Position numbers and translations under genes: made by a program. A DNA stretch of 51,194 bases, from the IMG/VR virus record IMGVR_UViG_3300037488_001108, positions 1 through 51,194 of that record. One strand, 5' to 3'. The notes under the pieces were generated by a model. It was given only the letters and a program-made list of their open reading frames with translations. It ran no database searches and was not told where the DNA came from. The stretch's first letter is position 1. Each line of letters begins with the position of its first letter. Positions 21,133 to 31,900 of the stretch are shown here, in pieces. The stretch is from a virus.

Positions 21133-23564
21133 AAAACGTAACAATAGATATTACATCGTCAGCCTTTCCAAGTCAGTTAGCTACTGATGCGGAAAAAGCA
21201 TCCGAACAATTCGGGCTACAAGTTGGTCAAGCTATTCAATATGAATGGTTCAGAAAGGATGGAAATAATTGCAGATATTATGGTCAATGGAAAGAATTTC
21301 ATAGACTAAGGTTATATGCGAGAGGAGAGCAAGGAGTTGGTAAGTATAAGAATGAATTAGCTATTGATGGCGATTTATCATATTTAAACTTAGATTGGAC
21401 TCCCGTGCCTATTATACCAAAATTTGTTGACATAGTTGTCAACGGTATGTCTGAAAGATTATTTAAGGTTAAAGCATACGCACAAGATGCTATGTCTCAA
21501 GCTAAAAGAAATAAATACCAAGAGATGATGGAGTCTCAAATGGCAGGGAAAGAAATCTTAACAAAGATTAAAGACCTATCAGGAGCTGACCCATTTGTTA
21601 TGGACCCTGAAGAATTACCAAATACCGATGAAGAGCTGTCATTGTATATGCAGTTAAACTATAAACCGGCTATTGAAATTGCCGAAGAAGAAGCTCTAAA
21701 TACAATGTTTGATGTTAATCATTATGATGACATCCGTAAAAGACTTGACTATGATGCTACAGTTCTTGGTATATCTATAGCTAAGCACGAATTTCTTCAA
21801 GGAGCAGGAGTTAAAATATCTTATGTTGACCCTGCAAATATTGTTTATAGTTATACTGAAGACCCTTATTTTAGAGATTGTTTCTATTGGGGAGAAATTA
21901 AAACTATGGCAATAACTGAGTTGATGAAGATTGACCAAAGCCTTACCAAAGAAGATTTACAAGAAATAACTCAATACAGCCAAGGTTGGTATGATTATTT
22001 TAATGTAGCTCAATTCTATGAGAATAGTGTATTTTCAAGAGATACTTGCACTTTGATGTACTTCAATTATAAAACTACCAAAAAAATAGTTTACAAAAAG
22101 AAAATACTTGAAAATGGTGGTTCAAGAATTATTGAAAAAGATGACACCTTTAATCCTCCTACAGATATGATGGAAGAGGGTAACTTTGAGAAGATAGAGA
22201 AAACTATTGATGTATGGTATGAAGGTATTATGGTTATGGGAACTAATATTCTTTTGCAATGGAAAATGTCTTCAAATATGGTTAGACCAAAATCAGCATC
22301 ACAACACGCATTACCGAACTATATAGCTTGTGCACCAAGAATGTACAAAGGAGCTATAGAGTCTTTAGTTCGTAGAATGATACCTTTTGCTGACCTAATT
22401 CAAATTACGCATTTAAAGTTACAACAAGTAATCAATAGAGTTGTGCCTGATGGAGTATTCATTGATGCCGATGGTCTTAATGAAGTTGACTTAGGTAATG
22501 GTGCAGCTTATAATCCTGAAGATGCATTAAGATTATACTTCCAAACAGGTTCTGTTGTAGGTAGAAGTTTTACGCAAGATGGAGATTTCAATAATGCTAA
22601 GGTTCCTATTACTCAGTTAAATTCAAATGCAGGAACAGGTAAGACTCAGATGCTTATTACTAATTATAATCACTATATGGATATGATTAGAACTGTAACA
22701 GGTCTTAATGAAGCGAGAGATGGTTCTACTCCTGACCCTAACTCATTAGTTGGGTTACAAAAATTAGCCGCACTAAACTCAAACACAGCTACTCGACATA
22801 TACTTGATGGTGGATTATACATCTACCGCTCAATGTCAGAAGCATTGACTTATAGAATTGCAGATATTTTAGAGTACTCTGATTTCAAAGATGAGTTCAT
22901 AAACCAAATAGGTAGATACAATGTATCTATATTAGGAGATATAGCAGACCTTTATATTTATGACTTTGGTATTTTTATTGAGGTTGCACCTGATGAAGAA
23001 CAAAAAGCACAACTTGAAGCCAATATTAATATGGCATTATCTAAAGGAGATATTAATCTTGAAGATGCCATTGACATACGTGAGCTTAGAAATCTTAAAC
23101 TTGCAAATCAATTATTGAAACAAAAGAGAGTTAAGAAACAAGATAGAGAAGAAAAGTTAGAAATGCAAAAACAGGCTATGACTTCTCAACAACAAATGCA
23201 ATCTCAGCAATTGGCGGCACAAACAGCTATGCAGAATATGCAAGGTCAATTGCAAATGAAAATGCAATTAAAACAAATGGAGACCGAGTATAATATTAAG
23301 ACTATGCAAGTAGAGGCTGAGCTAAAATCTCATTTAATGGCTGAGGAGTTTAATTACAATTTAGAATTAAATAATATGGAAATTGGTAAAATATCTCAAA
23401 GAGACCAATTAAAAGAAGATGCTAAAGATAAGCGTGTTAGCCTTCAAAACACTCAACAGTCTCAACTTTTAAATCAAAGAAAAAACAATCTACCTCCATT
23501 AAATTTTGAATCAAATGAGGATAGCTTAGATGGCTTTGATTTAGGAGAATTTGACCCACGTTAA
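21129..23564 (+). CDS. Portal protein (811 aa)
   Basis: Follows TerL with overlapping ATGA. The size, the helical wing/stem region (EEEALNTMFDVNHYDDIRKRLDYD; IADILEYSDFKDE) and a long Gln/Lys-rich coiled-coil C-terminus (about 660-775, KQAMTSQQQMQSQQLAAQ) match portals of large Bacteroidota podoviruses such as crAss-like phages. The portal dodecamer is the DNA entry vertex and docks the terminase. No other portal candidate is present. Confidence 0.82.
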   Translation: MKNVTIDITSSAFPSQLATDAEKASEQFGLQVGQAIQYEWFRKDGNNCRYYGQWKEFHRLRLYARGEQGVGKYKNELAIDGDLSYLNLDWTPVPIIPKFVDIVVNGMSERLFKVKAYAQDAMSQAKRNKYQEMMESQMAGKEILTKIKDLSGADPFVMDPEELPNTDEELSLYMQLNYKPAIEIAEEEALNTMFDVNHYDDIRKRLDYDATVLGISIAKHEFLQGAGVKISYVDPANIVYSYTEDPYFRDCFYWGEIKTMAITELMKIDQSLTKEDLQEITQYSQGWYDYFNVAQFYENSVFSRDTCTLMYFNYKTTKKIVYKKKILENGGSRIIEKDDTFNPPTDMMEEGNFEKIEKTIDVWYEGIMVMGTNILLQWKMSSNMVRPKSASQHALPNYIACAPRMYKGAIESLVRRMIPFADLIQITHLKLQQVINRVVPDGVFIDADGLNEVDLGNGAAYNPEDALRLYFQTGSVVGRSFTQDGDFNNAKVPITQLNSNAGTGKTQMLITNYNHYMDMIRTVTGLNEARDGSTPDPNSLVGLQKLAALNSNTATRHILDGGLYIYRSMSEALTYRIADILEYSDFKDEFINQIGRYNVSILGDIADLYIYDFGIFIEVAPDEEQKAQLEANINMALSKGDINLEDAIDIRELRNLKLANQLLKQKRVKKQDREEKLEMQKQAMTSQQQMQSQQLAAQTAMQNMQGQLQMKMQLKQMETEYNIKTMQVEAELKSHLMAEEFNYNLELNNMEIGKISQRDQLKEDAKDKRVSLQNTQQSQLLNQRKNNLPPLNFESNEDSLDGFDLGEFDPR

Positions 23565-23583
23565 AAATGTCAAATATTTTGTA

Positions 23584-23591
23584 TAGCTTTG
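23584..23591 (+). promoter_or_regulatory. Promoter -7 box TAGCTTTG
   Basis: TAGCTTTG matches TAnnTTTG, 21 nt before the scaffold ATG at 23613, with leader AAATTAAATCAAATCAAATG. It would supply extra transcript for scaffold and capsid. Confidence 0.55.
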
Positions 23592-23612
23592 TAAAAAATT
23601 AAATCAAATCAA

Positions 23613-24719
23613 ATGGAAATGAAAGTAAGATTATTAGATGGTACAGAAGAAAAAAGTGTTGCTCAAGTAGAACAAGAATTACTTGAAAAACACGAACAAC
23701 AATTTTCTGATGTTAAAATTCCCGGGCAAGATGCCCCTGTAGTAGATACTGTTATAGTAGATGCTCCTGTGTTAGATGCTGACAACGAGTTAAGTGAAGA
23801 ACAAGTTCTTTCATATATTGGAAAAAGATATAATAAGCAGATTAATTCATTAGATGAATTAACAGCTCAAAGGGAAGAAGCTGAGGCTTTACCTGAGGAT
23901 GTTGCTGCTTATATGAAATACAAAAAGGAAACAGGAAGAGGATTCGATGATTTTTTAAGTCTTAAAAAAGATTTTGACTCAATGGACCCTGAAAGTTTAC
24001 TTAAAAATTATTTATCAGCAACTCAAGAAGGACTTGATGCTGATGATATTGATTCTTTAATGGATGATTATCGTTACGATGAAGATATTGATGACGAATC
24101 ACACATTAAAAGAGTTAAGATTACAACAAAAAAGGCAATTGCCGAAGCTAAAAAGTTTTTTAATAATCAGAAAGAACAATATAAAGTGCCACTTGAGTCA
24201 AGTGCGGCATTTGTTTCTGATGAGGAAAAAGAAATTTACGAAAGCTATAAGCAATATACCAAGCAAGCGAGGACTATTGAAGAGGAGAATGAAAGAAAAA
24301 GAAGTTGGTTTAACCAAAAGACTGAGGAGATATTTAATGGAGAGTTCAAAGGTTTTGAGTTCAATGTTAATGACAAGCGAATCACTTTCAATCCCGGAGA
24401 TGCTAAAGAATTAAAGAAAGCTCAAGCTACACCTAACAACTTTATAAACAAGTTTTTAGATGAGCAAGGTTTAATTAAGGATGCGGCAGGTTATCATAGG
24501 TCGTTAGCAGTTGCTATGAATCCTGAGAGGTTTGCAAAGTTCTTTTACGAACAAGGTCAGGCTGATGCAATTGATGGAACAATGAAAGGCATTAAAAACA
24601 TTCAAATGTCTGAAAACAAAGTTCCTGAAATTACAAAATCAACGGAAGGAATGCAGGTAAAAGCGATAAATCCTGATTCAGGTAGAAGTCTAAAAATTCG
24701 CAGTATAAAAAGAGTATAA
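23613..24719 (+). CDS. Putative capsid scaffolding protein (368 aa)
   Basis: Acidic and helical (LTAQREEAEALPEDVAAYMKYKK, IKRVKITTKKAIAEAKKFFNN), with a basic C-terminus (SGRSLKIRSIKRV). It lies between portal and capsid genes, where scaffolds sit. No protease motif was seen. The basic end is a typical capsid-contact feature of scaffolds. The assignment is by composition and position. Confidence 0.65.
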   Translation: MEMKVRLLDGTEEKSVAQVEQELLEKHEQQFSDVKIPGQDAPVVDTVIVDAPVLDADNELSEEQVLSYIGKRYNKQINSLDELTAQREEAEALPEDVAAYMKYKKETGRGFDDFLSLKKDFDSMDPESLLKNYLSATQEGLDADDIDSLMDDYRYDEDIDDESHIKRVKITTKKAIAEAKKFFNNQKEQYKVPLESSAAFVSDEEKEIYESYKQYTKQARTIEEENERKRSWFNQKTEEIFNGEFKGFEFNVNDKRITFNPGDAKELKKAQATPNNFINKFLDEQGLIKDAAGYHRSLAVAMNPERFAKFFYEQGQADAIDGTMKGIKNIQMSENKVPEITKSTEGMQVKAINPDSGRSLKIRSIKRV

Positions 24720-24737
24720 ATTTTAAATTAAGAAAAA

Positions 24738-26168
24738 ATGGCAAGTGCATTATTAGCAAATCCTACTTATCAACTACAGCCAAGTGCTGAACAAGTAGCA
24801 TTACAGACCAACTATATTACCAACTTTAACTTTTTGAATCAGTATCTTCCTGATACTTACGAAAAAGAATTTGAGCGTTATGGTAATAGAACCATCGCAT
24901 CATTCTTGAGAATGGTAGGTGCAGAGATGCCTTCTAATTCTGACCAAATCAAATGGGCAGAACAAGGTCGTCTTCACATTAAATACACGAACATCACTTC
25001 AAATGCAGCAATTAACGCTAACACAGCAACTTTCACAGTAGCTGATACAGGTGTTACTTACATCGCAATTAGAGTAAATCAAACTGTGATGATTCAGAAC
25101 AACACTACAGGTGTTTTCAACAAAGCAATCGTTACTGCGGTTCCTTCTGCAACTACTTTTACAGTAGCTTACTATGAAACAACAGGACAAGCATTTGCTG
25201 TATCTACTCAATGTACTGTATTCATTTACGGTTCAGAGTTCAAAAAAGGAACTAACGGAATGGTTGGTTCTTTAGAAGCAGAGGATGAAATCTACTCTAA
25301 CAAGCCTATTATCTTAAAAGATAAATATGCTGTTAACGGGTCTGATATGGCTCAAATCGGATGGGTTGAAGTTACTACTGAGAATGGTGCGACAGGTTAC
25401 TTGTGGTATTTGAAATCAGAGCACGAAACTCGTTTACGTTTTGAAGACTACATCGAAACTGCAATGATTGAAGCGGTTCCTGCTCAAACAGGTTCAGGTG
25501 CTTCTACTTACCTTGGTGGTACAGGTCAAGGTGGTTCTGAAGGTATCTTCTACGTTGTAAACAACAGAGGAAACGTATGGGGTGGTGGTACACCAACTAC
25601 TTTACCTGATTGGGATACAATCGTTTCTCGTTTGGACAAACAAGGAGCTATTGAAGAAAACGTGATATTCGTTAACCGTGGATTGTCTTTTGACATCGAC
25701 AATATGTTAGCTACATTGAACGGTTATAACGGAGCAGCTGTAGGTCAAGCAGCATCATTCGGTTTATTCGATAATGATGTTGATATGGCGTTGAACTTAG
25801 GTTTCACAGGATTCCGTAGAGGTTACGATTTCTACAAATCTGATTGGAAATACCTAAACGACCCAACTATGAGAGGTGGATTGAACAATGCCGCTGCAAC
25901 AGCAACAGGTACAATTACAGGTCTTATGGTTCCTGCCGGTTCTACTTCAGTGTATGACCAAATTATGGGTAAAAACGCTAAGAGACCTTTCTTACACGTT
26001 AGATACCGTGCTTCAGAAGCTGAAGACCGTAGATACAAAACGTGGATTACAGGTTCTGCCGGTGGTGCTCAAACATCTGACTTAGATGCAATGGAGGTTA
26101 ACTTCTTGTCTGAAAGATGTGTATGTACTTTAGGTGCGAACAACTTCGTATTATTCCGTTTCGGATAA
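24738..26168 (+). CDS. Major capsid protein (476 aa)
   Basis: Starts MASALLANPTYQLQPSAEQ, has GAEMPSNSDQIKWAEQGR and an internal beta-barrel-like region (about 80-165). Its position after scaffold, length and soluble beta/alpha mix fit an HK97-fold capsid protein of the crAss-like/flavophage type. Codon use is unusually GC-ending (ACTTAC, TACATC) compared with its neighbours, as expected of a highly expressed gene. A terminator follows it. Confidence 0.82.
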   Translation: MASALLANPTYQLQPSAEQVALQTNYITNFNFLNQYLPDTYEKEFERYGNRTIASFLRMVGAEMPSNSDQIKWAEQGRLHIKYTNITSNAAINANTATFTVADTGVTYIAIRVNQTVMIQNNTTGVFNKAIVTAVPSATTFTVAYYETTGQAFAVSTQCTVFIYGSEFKKGTNGMVGSLEAEDEIYSNKPIILKDKYAVNGSDMAQIGWVEVTTENGATGYLWYLKSEHETRLRFEDYIETAMIEAVPAQTGSGASTYLGGTGQGGSEGIFYVVNNRGNVWGGGTPTTLPDWDTIVSRLDKQGAIEENVIFVNRGLSFDIDNMLATLNGYNGAAVGQAASFGLFDNDVDMALNLGFTGFRRGYDFYKSDWKYLNDPTMRGGLNNAAATATGTITGLMVPAGSTSVYDQIMGKNAKRPFLHVRYRASEAEDRRYKTWITGSAGGAQTSDLDAMEVNFLSERCVCTLGANNFVLFRFG

Positions 26169-26181
26169 TATATACTAAAAC

Positions 26182-26212
26182 GGGGAGTGTCTTTAAAGAC
26201 ACTCTCCTTTTT
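26182..26212 (+). terminator. Terminator built from palindrome copy 6
   Basis: GGGG before and CTCC after the palindrome extend its arms (with one G-U pair) to a long stem, followed by TTTTTAT. It lies 13 nt after the capsid stop. Confidence 0.72.
26187..26202. repeat. Dispersed palindrome, copy 6 (perfect)
   Basis: GTGTCTTTAAAGACAC, forming the core of the hairpin after the capsid gene. Confidence 0.9.
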
Positions 26213-26252
26213 ATATTTTAAAAAATTAAATCAAATTAAATCATTATTAAAA

Positions 26253-26996
26253 ATGGCAACAATAGTTTCAGTAAACAAAGTTTACAAATTGACAATAGGT
26301 AATCCACTTTCCTATAGTTTAGCATCAAGAAATCATCCAAGATTCCCACTAATGTGGTTTGATGAAAAAAAGAATCAAAACAGAGCTTTAAGATATGCAA
26401 TAAACCAAAAGTCTCCTTTCGAGGATGAGCAAGATGGTAACGCAATTGTTGAGCCAATTATGTTTGAGGATGGCTTTTTAAGCGTTCCAAGAACAAACCC
26501 TGTACTGCAAGAGTTCTTGCACTATCATCCTTTAAACGGAAGAATATTTGTTGAAGTAGATGATGAAAAAGATGCTGCTGACGAGGTTGAAGATTTAGAT
26601 ATTGAAATCGATGCATTAGTTGAGGCGAGAAAACTTTCGCTTGAACAAATTGAAACTCTTACAAGAGTTATGTTCGGGAAAGACCCTTCAACAATTTCAA
26701 CAGCAGAATTAAAGCGAGACATATTAGTGTTTGCTAAAAATGACCCAAGAGGATTTTTATCTACATTGAATGACCCTGAGCTACAGTTTCAAGCTAAGAT
26801 TCGTTTATTCTTTGAAGAAAAATTATTAGCATTACGCAATGGAGAAAAAGAGGTTTGGTTTAATACACCAACTAACAAAAAGAAAATGTTATCAGTTCCA
26901 TTTGGGGAAGACCCTTATGATATGGTAGCCGGATTCTTATCAAGCGATGAAGGTATTGATTCGCTTAAAATGTTAGAGGCAAACTTACCTCAATAA
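26253..26996 (+). CDS. Putative head-associated virion protein (247 aa)
   Basis: I start it at MATIVSVNKVYKLTIGNP (26253), after the capsid terminator and the A-rich leader (AAATTAAATC); an upstream in-frame ATG at 26187 lies inside the terminator hairpin. It contains a coiled-coil stretch (about 105-145, DAADEVEDLDIEIDALVEAR) and a helical C-terminus. Genes in this position in related phages encode head or auxiliary virion proteins. No enzymatic motif is seen. Confidence 0.62.
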   Translation: MATIVSVNKVYKLTIGNPLSYSLASRNHPRFPLMWFDEKKNQNRALRYAINQKSPFEDEQDGNAIVEPIMFEDGFLSVPRTNPVLQEFLHYHPLNGRIFVEVDDEKDAADEVEDLDIEIDALVEARKLSLEQIETLTRVMFGKDPSTISTAELKRDILVFAKNDPRGFLSTLNDPELQFQAKIRLFFEEKLLALRNGEKEVWFNTPTNKKKMLSVPFGEDPYDMVAGFLSSDEGIDSLKMLEANLPQ

Positions 26997-27022
26997 TAAA
27001 TACAACGCATTATTTGAAAATT

Positions 27023-27050
27023 AGCACAGAATTATTTCTGTGCTTTTTTT
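27023..27050 (+). terminator. Rho-independent terminator
   Basis: A 9-bp stem AGCACAGAA/TTCTGTGCT (27023-27031 with 27036-27044), TTAT loop, then a T run to 27051. It closes the head-associated gene. Confidence 0.82.
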
Positions 27051-27054
27051 TATG

Positions 27055-27062
27055 TATATTTG
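27055..27062 (+). promoter_or_regulatory. Promoter -7 box TATATTTG
   Basis: TATATTTG just after the terminator's T run, 16 nt before the ATG at 27079. It begins the neck-tail transcript. Confidence 0.62.
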
Positions 27063-27078
27063 TAAAAAGATTTAAAAA

Positions 27079-28011
27079 ATGATAAACGAAGTTAGAAATA
27101 CAGTACTATCCGTATTGAATAAAAATAATTATGGATATATTTCTCCATCAGATTTTAATTTATTTGCTGAAAATGCACAAATGGAGATATTTGAAGATTA
27201 CTTCAAAAATTATAATAAGGCTATAAATGCTGAAAATTTACGCACAGCCGGAAGTGATTATGCTGAAATTGAAGGTCCTATAGCTGAAACTCTCGAAGGT
27301 TTTTTAGTTACAAATTATTTAGCACATTTAGGCTCAAATAGATACTCAGCACCATCTCTTACTACAACAGGAGACGATGATTATTATATTTTAAAAATGC
27401 TTTGTCATACAAAAAAATTGACATCAGGATTAACTACAGCAGCAGGTGCAAATACACTTGTAAATTCTACAGCGACATTTTTATCTGATGGGTTAACAGC
27501 AGGAGACATTGTTGTAAATGGAAATACAGGAGCTGTAGCTACAATAACACTCGTTCTTAATAATACTACGTTAGTATTAACTTCAAATATTTTTACAGCA
27601 GCAGGTCAGCTTTATAATATCTACTCAAAAGCAGTAAAAGAAGCAGATAAAGTAAGTGTTGGAAAAATAACAATGCTTAATGCATCGAGCTTAACAAGTC
27701 CAACTGAATTTTATCCATCATACACTCTTGAGGAAGAAACAATTAAGTTATTTCCCGACACTATAAATGCTAAAGGAAAAGTTGAATGTGTTTATTTTAG
27801 ATACCCTAAAGTTCCAAAATGGACTTATATTACTTTGGTAAGTGGGGAACCGGCTTTTGACCAAACACAACCCGATTATCAAGACTTTGAACTTCCTTTT
27901 TCGGATAATTATGGATTAGTAATGAAGATACTTCAATATTGCGGTATTTCAATTCGTGAAACTGAAGTTGCTCAATTTGGTATGGTTCAAGAACAACAAA
28001 ATAATCAATAA
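27079..28011 (+). CDS. Neck/ring-type virion protein (310 aa)
   Basis: Helical N-terminus (LFAENAQMEIFEDYFKNYNK), then a beta module at about 120-185 (GDIVVNGNTGAVATI ... NIFTAAGQLYNIY) resembling that in the gene at 8987. In position it matches the neck or ring proteins that connect portal to tail in podoviruses. Precise role unknown. Confidence 0.6.
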   Translation: MINEVRNTVLSVLNKNNYGYISPSDFNLFAENAQMEIFEDYFKNYNKAINAENLRTAGSDYAEIEGPIAETLEGFLVTNYLAHLGSNRYSAPSLTTTGDDDYYILKMLCHTKKLTSGLTTAAGANTLVNSTATFLSDGLTAGDIVVNGNTGAVATITLVLNNTTLVLTSNIFTAAGQLYNIYSKAVKEADKVSVGKITMLNASSLTSPTEFYPSYTLEEETIKLFPDTINAKGKVECVYFRYPKVPKWTYITLVSGEPAFDQTQPDYQDFELPFSDNYGLVMKILQYCGISIRETEVAQFGMVQEQQNNQ

Positions 28012-28026
28012 TAAAAATAACGAGAA

Positions 28027-28950
28027 ATGGCATATATATCGCAATACGAATATTACGACAATAATGGTAATACACCTCAAGATGCAAATTGGGGTTCGTA
28101 TCAATACGTTAGTTTAGATGATATAGTCAATAATTTTTTATTGATGTATTCAGGAAACCATTCATTAATAAATAACGAAGAGAGATACAAAATAATCTTT
28201 CACGCAAAAAGAGCTATACAAGAGCTTAACTATGATGCGTTTAAGGAAATCAAGATATTAGAGTTAAGTGTAGCAGATTCGTTAAGATATGTGCTTCCAT
28301 CGGACTATGTGAATTGGGTTCGTATTTCTTTATACAAAGATGGTTGGTTAAGACCTTTGACTGAAAATATTCAAGCAATATCTTCTAATGCTTATCTTCA
28401 AGACCAACAAGGAAACATATTGTTTGACCAAAACGGAAATATTCTTAGACCACAATATTCTGATATTGATTACGATAGATTGATGAGGTTAAAGAAAAGC
28501 ATTTACTTGAACCAAGGTAATCAATTCCACGGTCAAGCAGGATGGTGTATGGATGGTATGTGGTATTTTGACTATAATGTAGGTACGCCTTTTGGATTAA
28601 ATACCGAAACAGCAAACTTTAATCCTACTTTTAAAATTGATAAAAAAGCAGGGGTCATAAACTTTGATTCAAGTATGGCAGGAGAGCTTTGTATTCTTGA
28701 GTATGTATCAGATGGTATGGAAAATGGAGATAACTCTTTAATCACAGTTAATAAGTTATTTGAATCCTATATTTATGCTGCAATTGAATATGAGCTATTA
28801 AGCTCTAAATTCAATGTTCAGGAATACGTTATTAATCGTTGTCGTAAAAAGAGAAAGGCTTTGTTAGGAAATGCAAGAATAAGAATTAGTAACATTCATC
28901 CGGGAAGACTCTTAATGAATTTAAGAGGTATGGACAAGATAATAAAGTAA
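28027..28950 (+). CDS. Neck/tail-connector virion protein (307 aa)
   Basis: Helical N-terminal part (NNFLLMYSGNHSLINNEERYKIIFHAKR) and an extended beta C-terminal half (GMWYFDYNVG; ELCILEYVSDGMENG), an arrangement seen in gp11/tail-tubular-A-like adaptor proteins. It immediately precedes the nozzle-type gene by 1 nt. I infer a ring or adaptor role. Confidence 0.6.
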   Translation: MAYISQYEYYDNNGNTPQDANWGSYQYVSLDDIVNNFLLMYSGNHSLINNEERYKIIFHAKRAIQELNYDAFKEIKILELSVADSLRYVLPSDYVNWVRISLYKDGWLRPLTENIQAISSNAYLQDQQGNILFDQNGNILRPQYSDIDYDRLMRLKKSIYLNQGNQFHGQAGWCMDGMWYFDYNVGTPFGLNTETANFNPTFKIDKKAGVINFDSSMAGELCILEYVSDGMENGDNSLITVNKLFESYIYAAIEYELLSSKFNVQEYVINRCRKKRKALLGNARIRISNIHPGRLLMNLRGMDKIIK

Positions 28951-28951
28951 T

Positions 28952-31900
28952 ATGGCAAACGTAACAAGAAATTTTTTAGCGGGAAGAATGAACAAAGTCG
29001 TTGACCAACGATTGCTTCCTGATGGCGAATATGTTGATGCTATGAATGTTAGAATGGGTTCAACAGAGATGGCTGAAGTAGGGGTTATTACTAATACAAA
29101 AGGTAATTTATTTTTAACCTCATTAGCCTATATTAACGGAACGCCATTAAGTACTCAAGCAAGATGTATCGGAGCTATACAAGATAGTGCTAATGAAACA
29201 ATATATTGGTTTGTACACGACCCTGCATTCCCTGTTGGAGCTACAGGTAAACTTGATTTAATTGTGTCTTTCAATGTACTAAACAATACATTGACCTATC
29301 ACGTTATTAGTATAAATGATGGTGGAGGTATAAATACTACATTGAATTTTAATCCTACTTATCTTATTACAGGAGTAAATTTAATTGAAAATTTGATATT
29401 TTTTACAGATGATTATAATGCTCCAAGATTTATAAATATAAACCCTCCAACAAATAGATACCCTAATCCTATTGCTAATATTGACCAAATTAGTGCTGAG
29501 TCTTTACTTGTAATAAAAAAACCACCAACGGAGTCTCCAACTGTAACTCCTGTTATAACAAGTGGTCAAGAAAACTTTTTAGAAACAAGATTTATATGTT
29601 TTGCTTATAGATATAAATATGTTGATGGAGAATATTCTGCTACTTCTCAATGGTCAGAACCTGCATTTGTACCTCAACCTTTTCAGTTTAGCAGTAACAG
29701 TATGCTGAATGAAGGTATGGTAAATTCTTGTAATACTGCAATAATTGAATATAACTCAGGAGGACCTCTTGTAGTTGAAGTAGATTTGTTATTTAAAGAA
29801 TCAAATAAAAATATAATTAAAATTATTGAAAAACTTAATAAGGCAGAGGATTTAGGAGGTGTGAATAATCAAGTTTTACAATATTCATTCAATAATAGTA
29901 AAATATTTACAGTATTAAATGAAGCTGAAATTTTAAGACTTTACGACAATGTTCCTCGTTATGCTAAGGCTCAAACAATAATGGGCAATAGATTAATGTA
30001 TGGTAATTATGTGGAAGGGTATGATTTAATTGATAAAAATGGTCAGCCTACTAAGTTTGAATACTTAACACAATTATTATCTGAATCGATAGGACAGACT
30101 TCTCTTGTTGACGCTACAGGTAATGGCGTTTATAACATAGACCCAACATCAACAGGAGAAGTTATTGCTTCTTCTATTGTAACATTTAATTTAGCAGGAA
30201 TAACTTTATCAGAAGGCTCTTCTATAACTCTAAATATGACAATAGTACATTCGGATTTTACAGGAGCACTTCCTTTTCCTGCCGAAACAACTGATTTTAT
30301 AGATTTAGATTTTATATTTACTTTAACAACAAGCTACCCATCTGTATATGCATTGGCTACAAGCACTGAATTTCAACAAGCTATAGGAACAATAGCTAAT
30401 ATAAAACCTGTGTATAGTGCTACTCCGGGGGCTGAAACTTCTTGTGATGGTACTACGTTTACTGACCAATTAAACTGTTTGTTGCCTAACAACTTAGATG
30501 CTCTTATAAAATATGGGAGTGGTATAAATGCTATATTACAACCAATAAAAATAATTTCAACTCCTGCAAGTACTATAATTGGATTACAACTTATTGCTAT
30601 GGAGTATGTTAACTCTGTAACAACACCTACTCAAAGAGTTTACGAATATTATAACTTTACATTTGCAAGAGCTATATTTCAAGAAATATCAAACCCTTCA
30701 AGTCTGCATAGCAATAGAGGTTATGAAGTTGGTATTGTATATATGGATGAATTTAATCGTTCAACTACAGCTTTAGTAAGTCTTAATAATACAGTATTTG
30801 TACCTTGTGGATATTCTGCAAGTAAAAATACAATTCAAATTACAATACCTAAAGAACAAAGAGCTCCTAAATGGGCTAAAAGGTATAAGTTTGTAATAAA
30901 ACCTGATGCAGAAAATTACGAAACAATATATGCAAATATATTTTTTACTGACCCTGATTCAAATGATGTTTATTTTCTTCTTGAAGGAGATAATATGCGA
31001 AAAGTTGAAGATGGAGACAGACTAATTGTTAAGGCAGATACCTCAGGTCCTACTACAAATTGTACATACGCTACAGTTCTTGAAAAAAATGCTCAAGCAG
31101 CTGATTTTATTATTCCAAAAGAAGGAACGGAAGCACTTGCAGGTCTTTATATGAAAATGAATCCAAATTCTTTTAATCTTGTAGTTGACCCCGATGCAAT
31201 TATAAATCCGGGAATGCGTTCTGCTTTTACAGGTATTTCAAATCGAACTAATTGTGCGGTAATACAATATCCTATGAACCTTTTACGTGCAGCGGGATAT
31301 GACCCTTCAAATCCAAGTTGGACTTATGAAGATTATACCGTTCCTTCCGGTAGTAGAATAAAAATTTACGCAAAAGGAAATCGTTCAGGAGGTAGTGGTG
31401 GTTGTGAATGTAATGGAACTTTATGGGAAGTAACTTTTACATCATCAAGAGATTATGATAATATGTATGATTGGTGGAACGGAGATAACGTATCAGCTGT
31501 ATTAGATAATCCTAATATTTCACAATGTGGAGGGGCAACTCTTGTATATGAAACAGGATTAGGACAACCAACCTGTAATTTTAATATACAAAAATTTAGA
31601 TTTAATAGAGATGTTACTACTAACAGGCTTTGGCTTAATTATAGTGCCGGATGGGCTTGTTCAGGAGTAGGTGCTAACTATAGAAGATACTTTATAGACC
31701 TTGAGGTTACAGTATTTAGAGCTTTAAATACTATTATATGGGAAACACAACCTCAAGATTCTTTACCTGATGTATTCTTTGAAAATAATTTATCATTCGC
31801 TATTGATGTCGATGGTAATCACGCAGGTAATGTTCAAAATCAAAATATTGCAACAGGAACTCCTGCTATAATAGATACAGGTTTTTATAATTGCTATGCT

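Noticed and set aside
24217-24260. CTGATGAG on the plus strand as a third hammerhead core
   Set aside because: No stem II closing to GAAA and no stem I or III partners; it is within the scaffold coding sequence.
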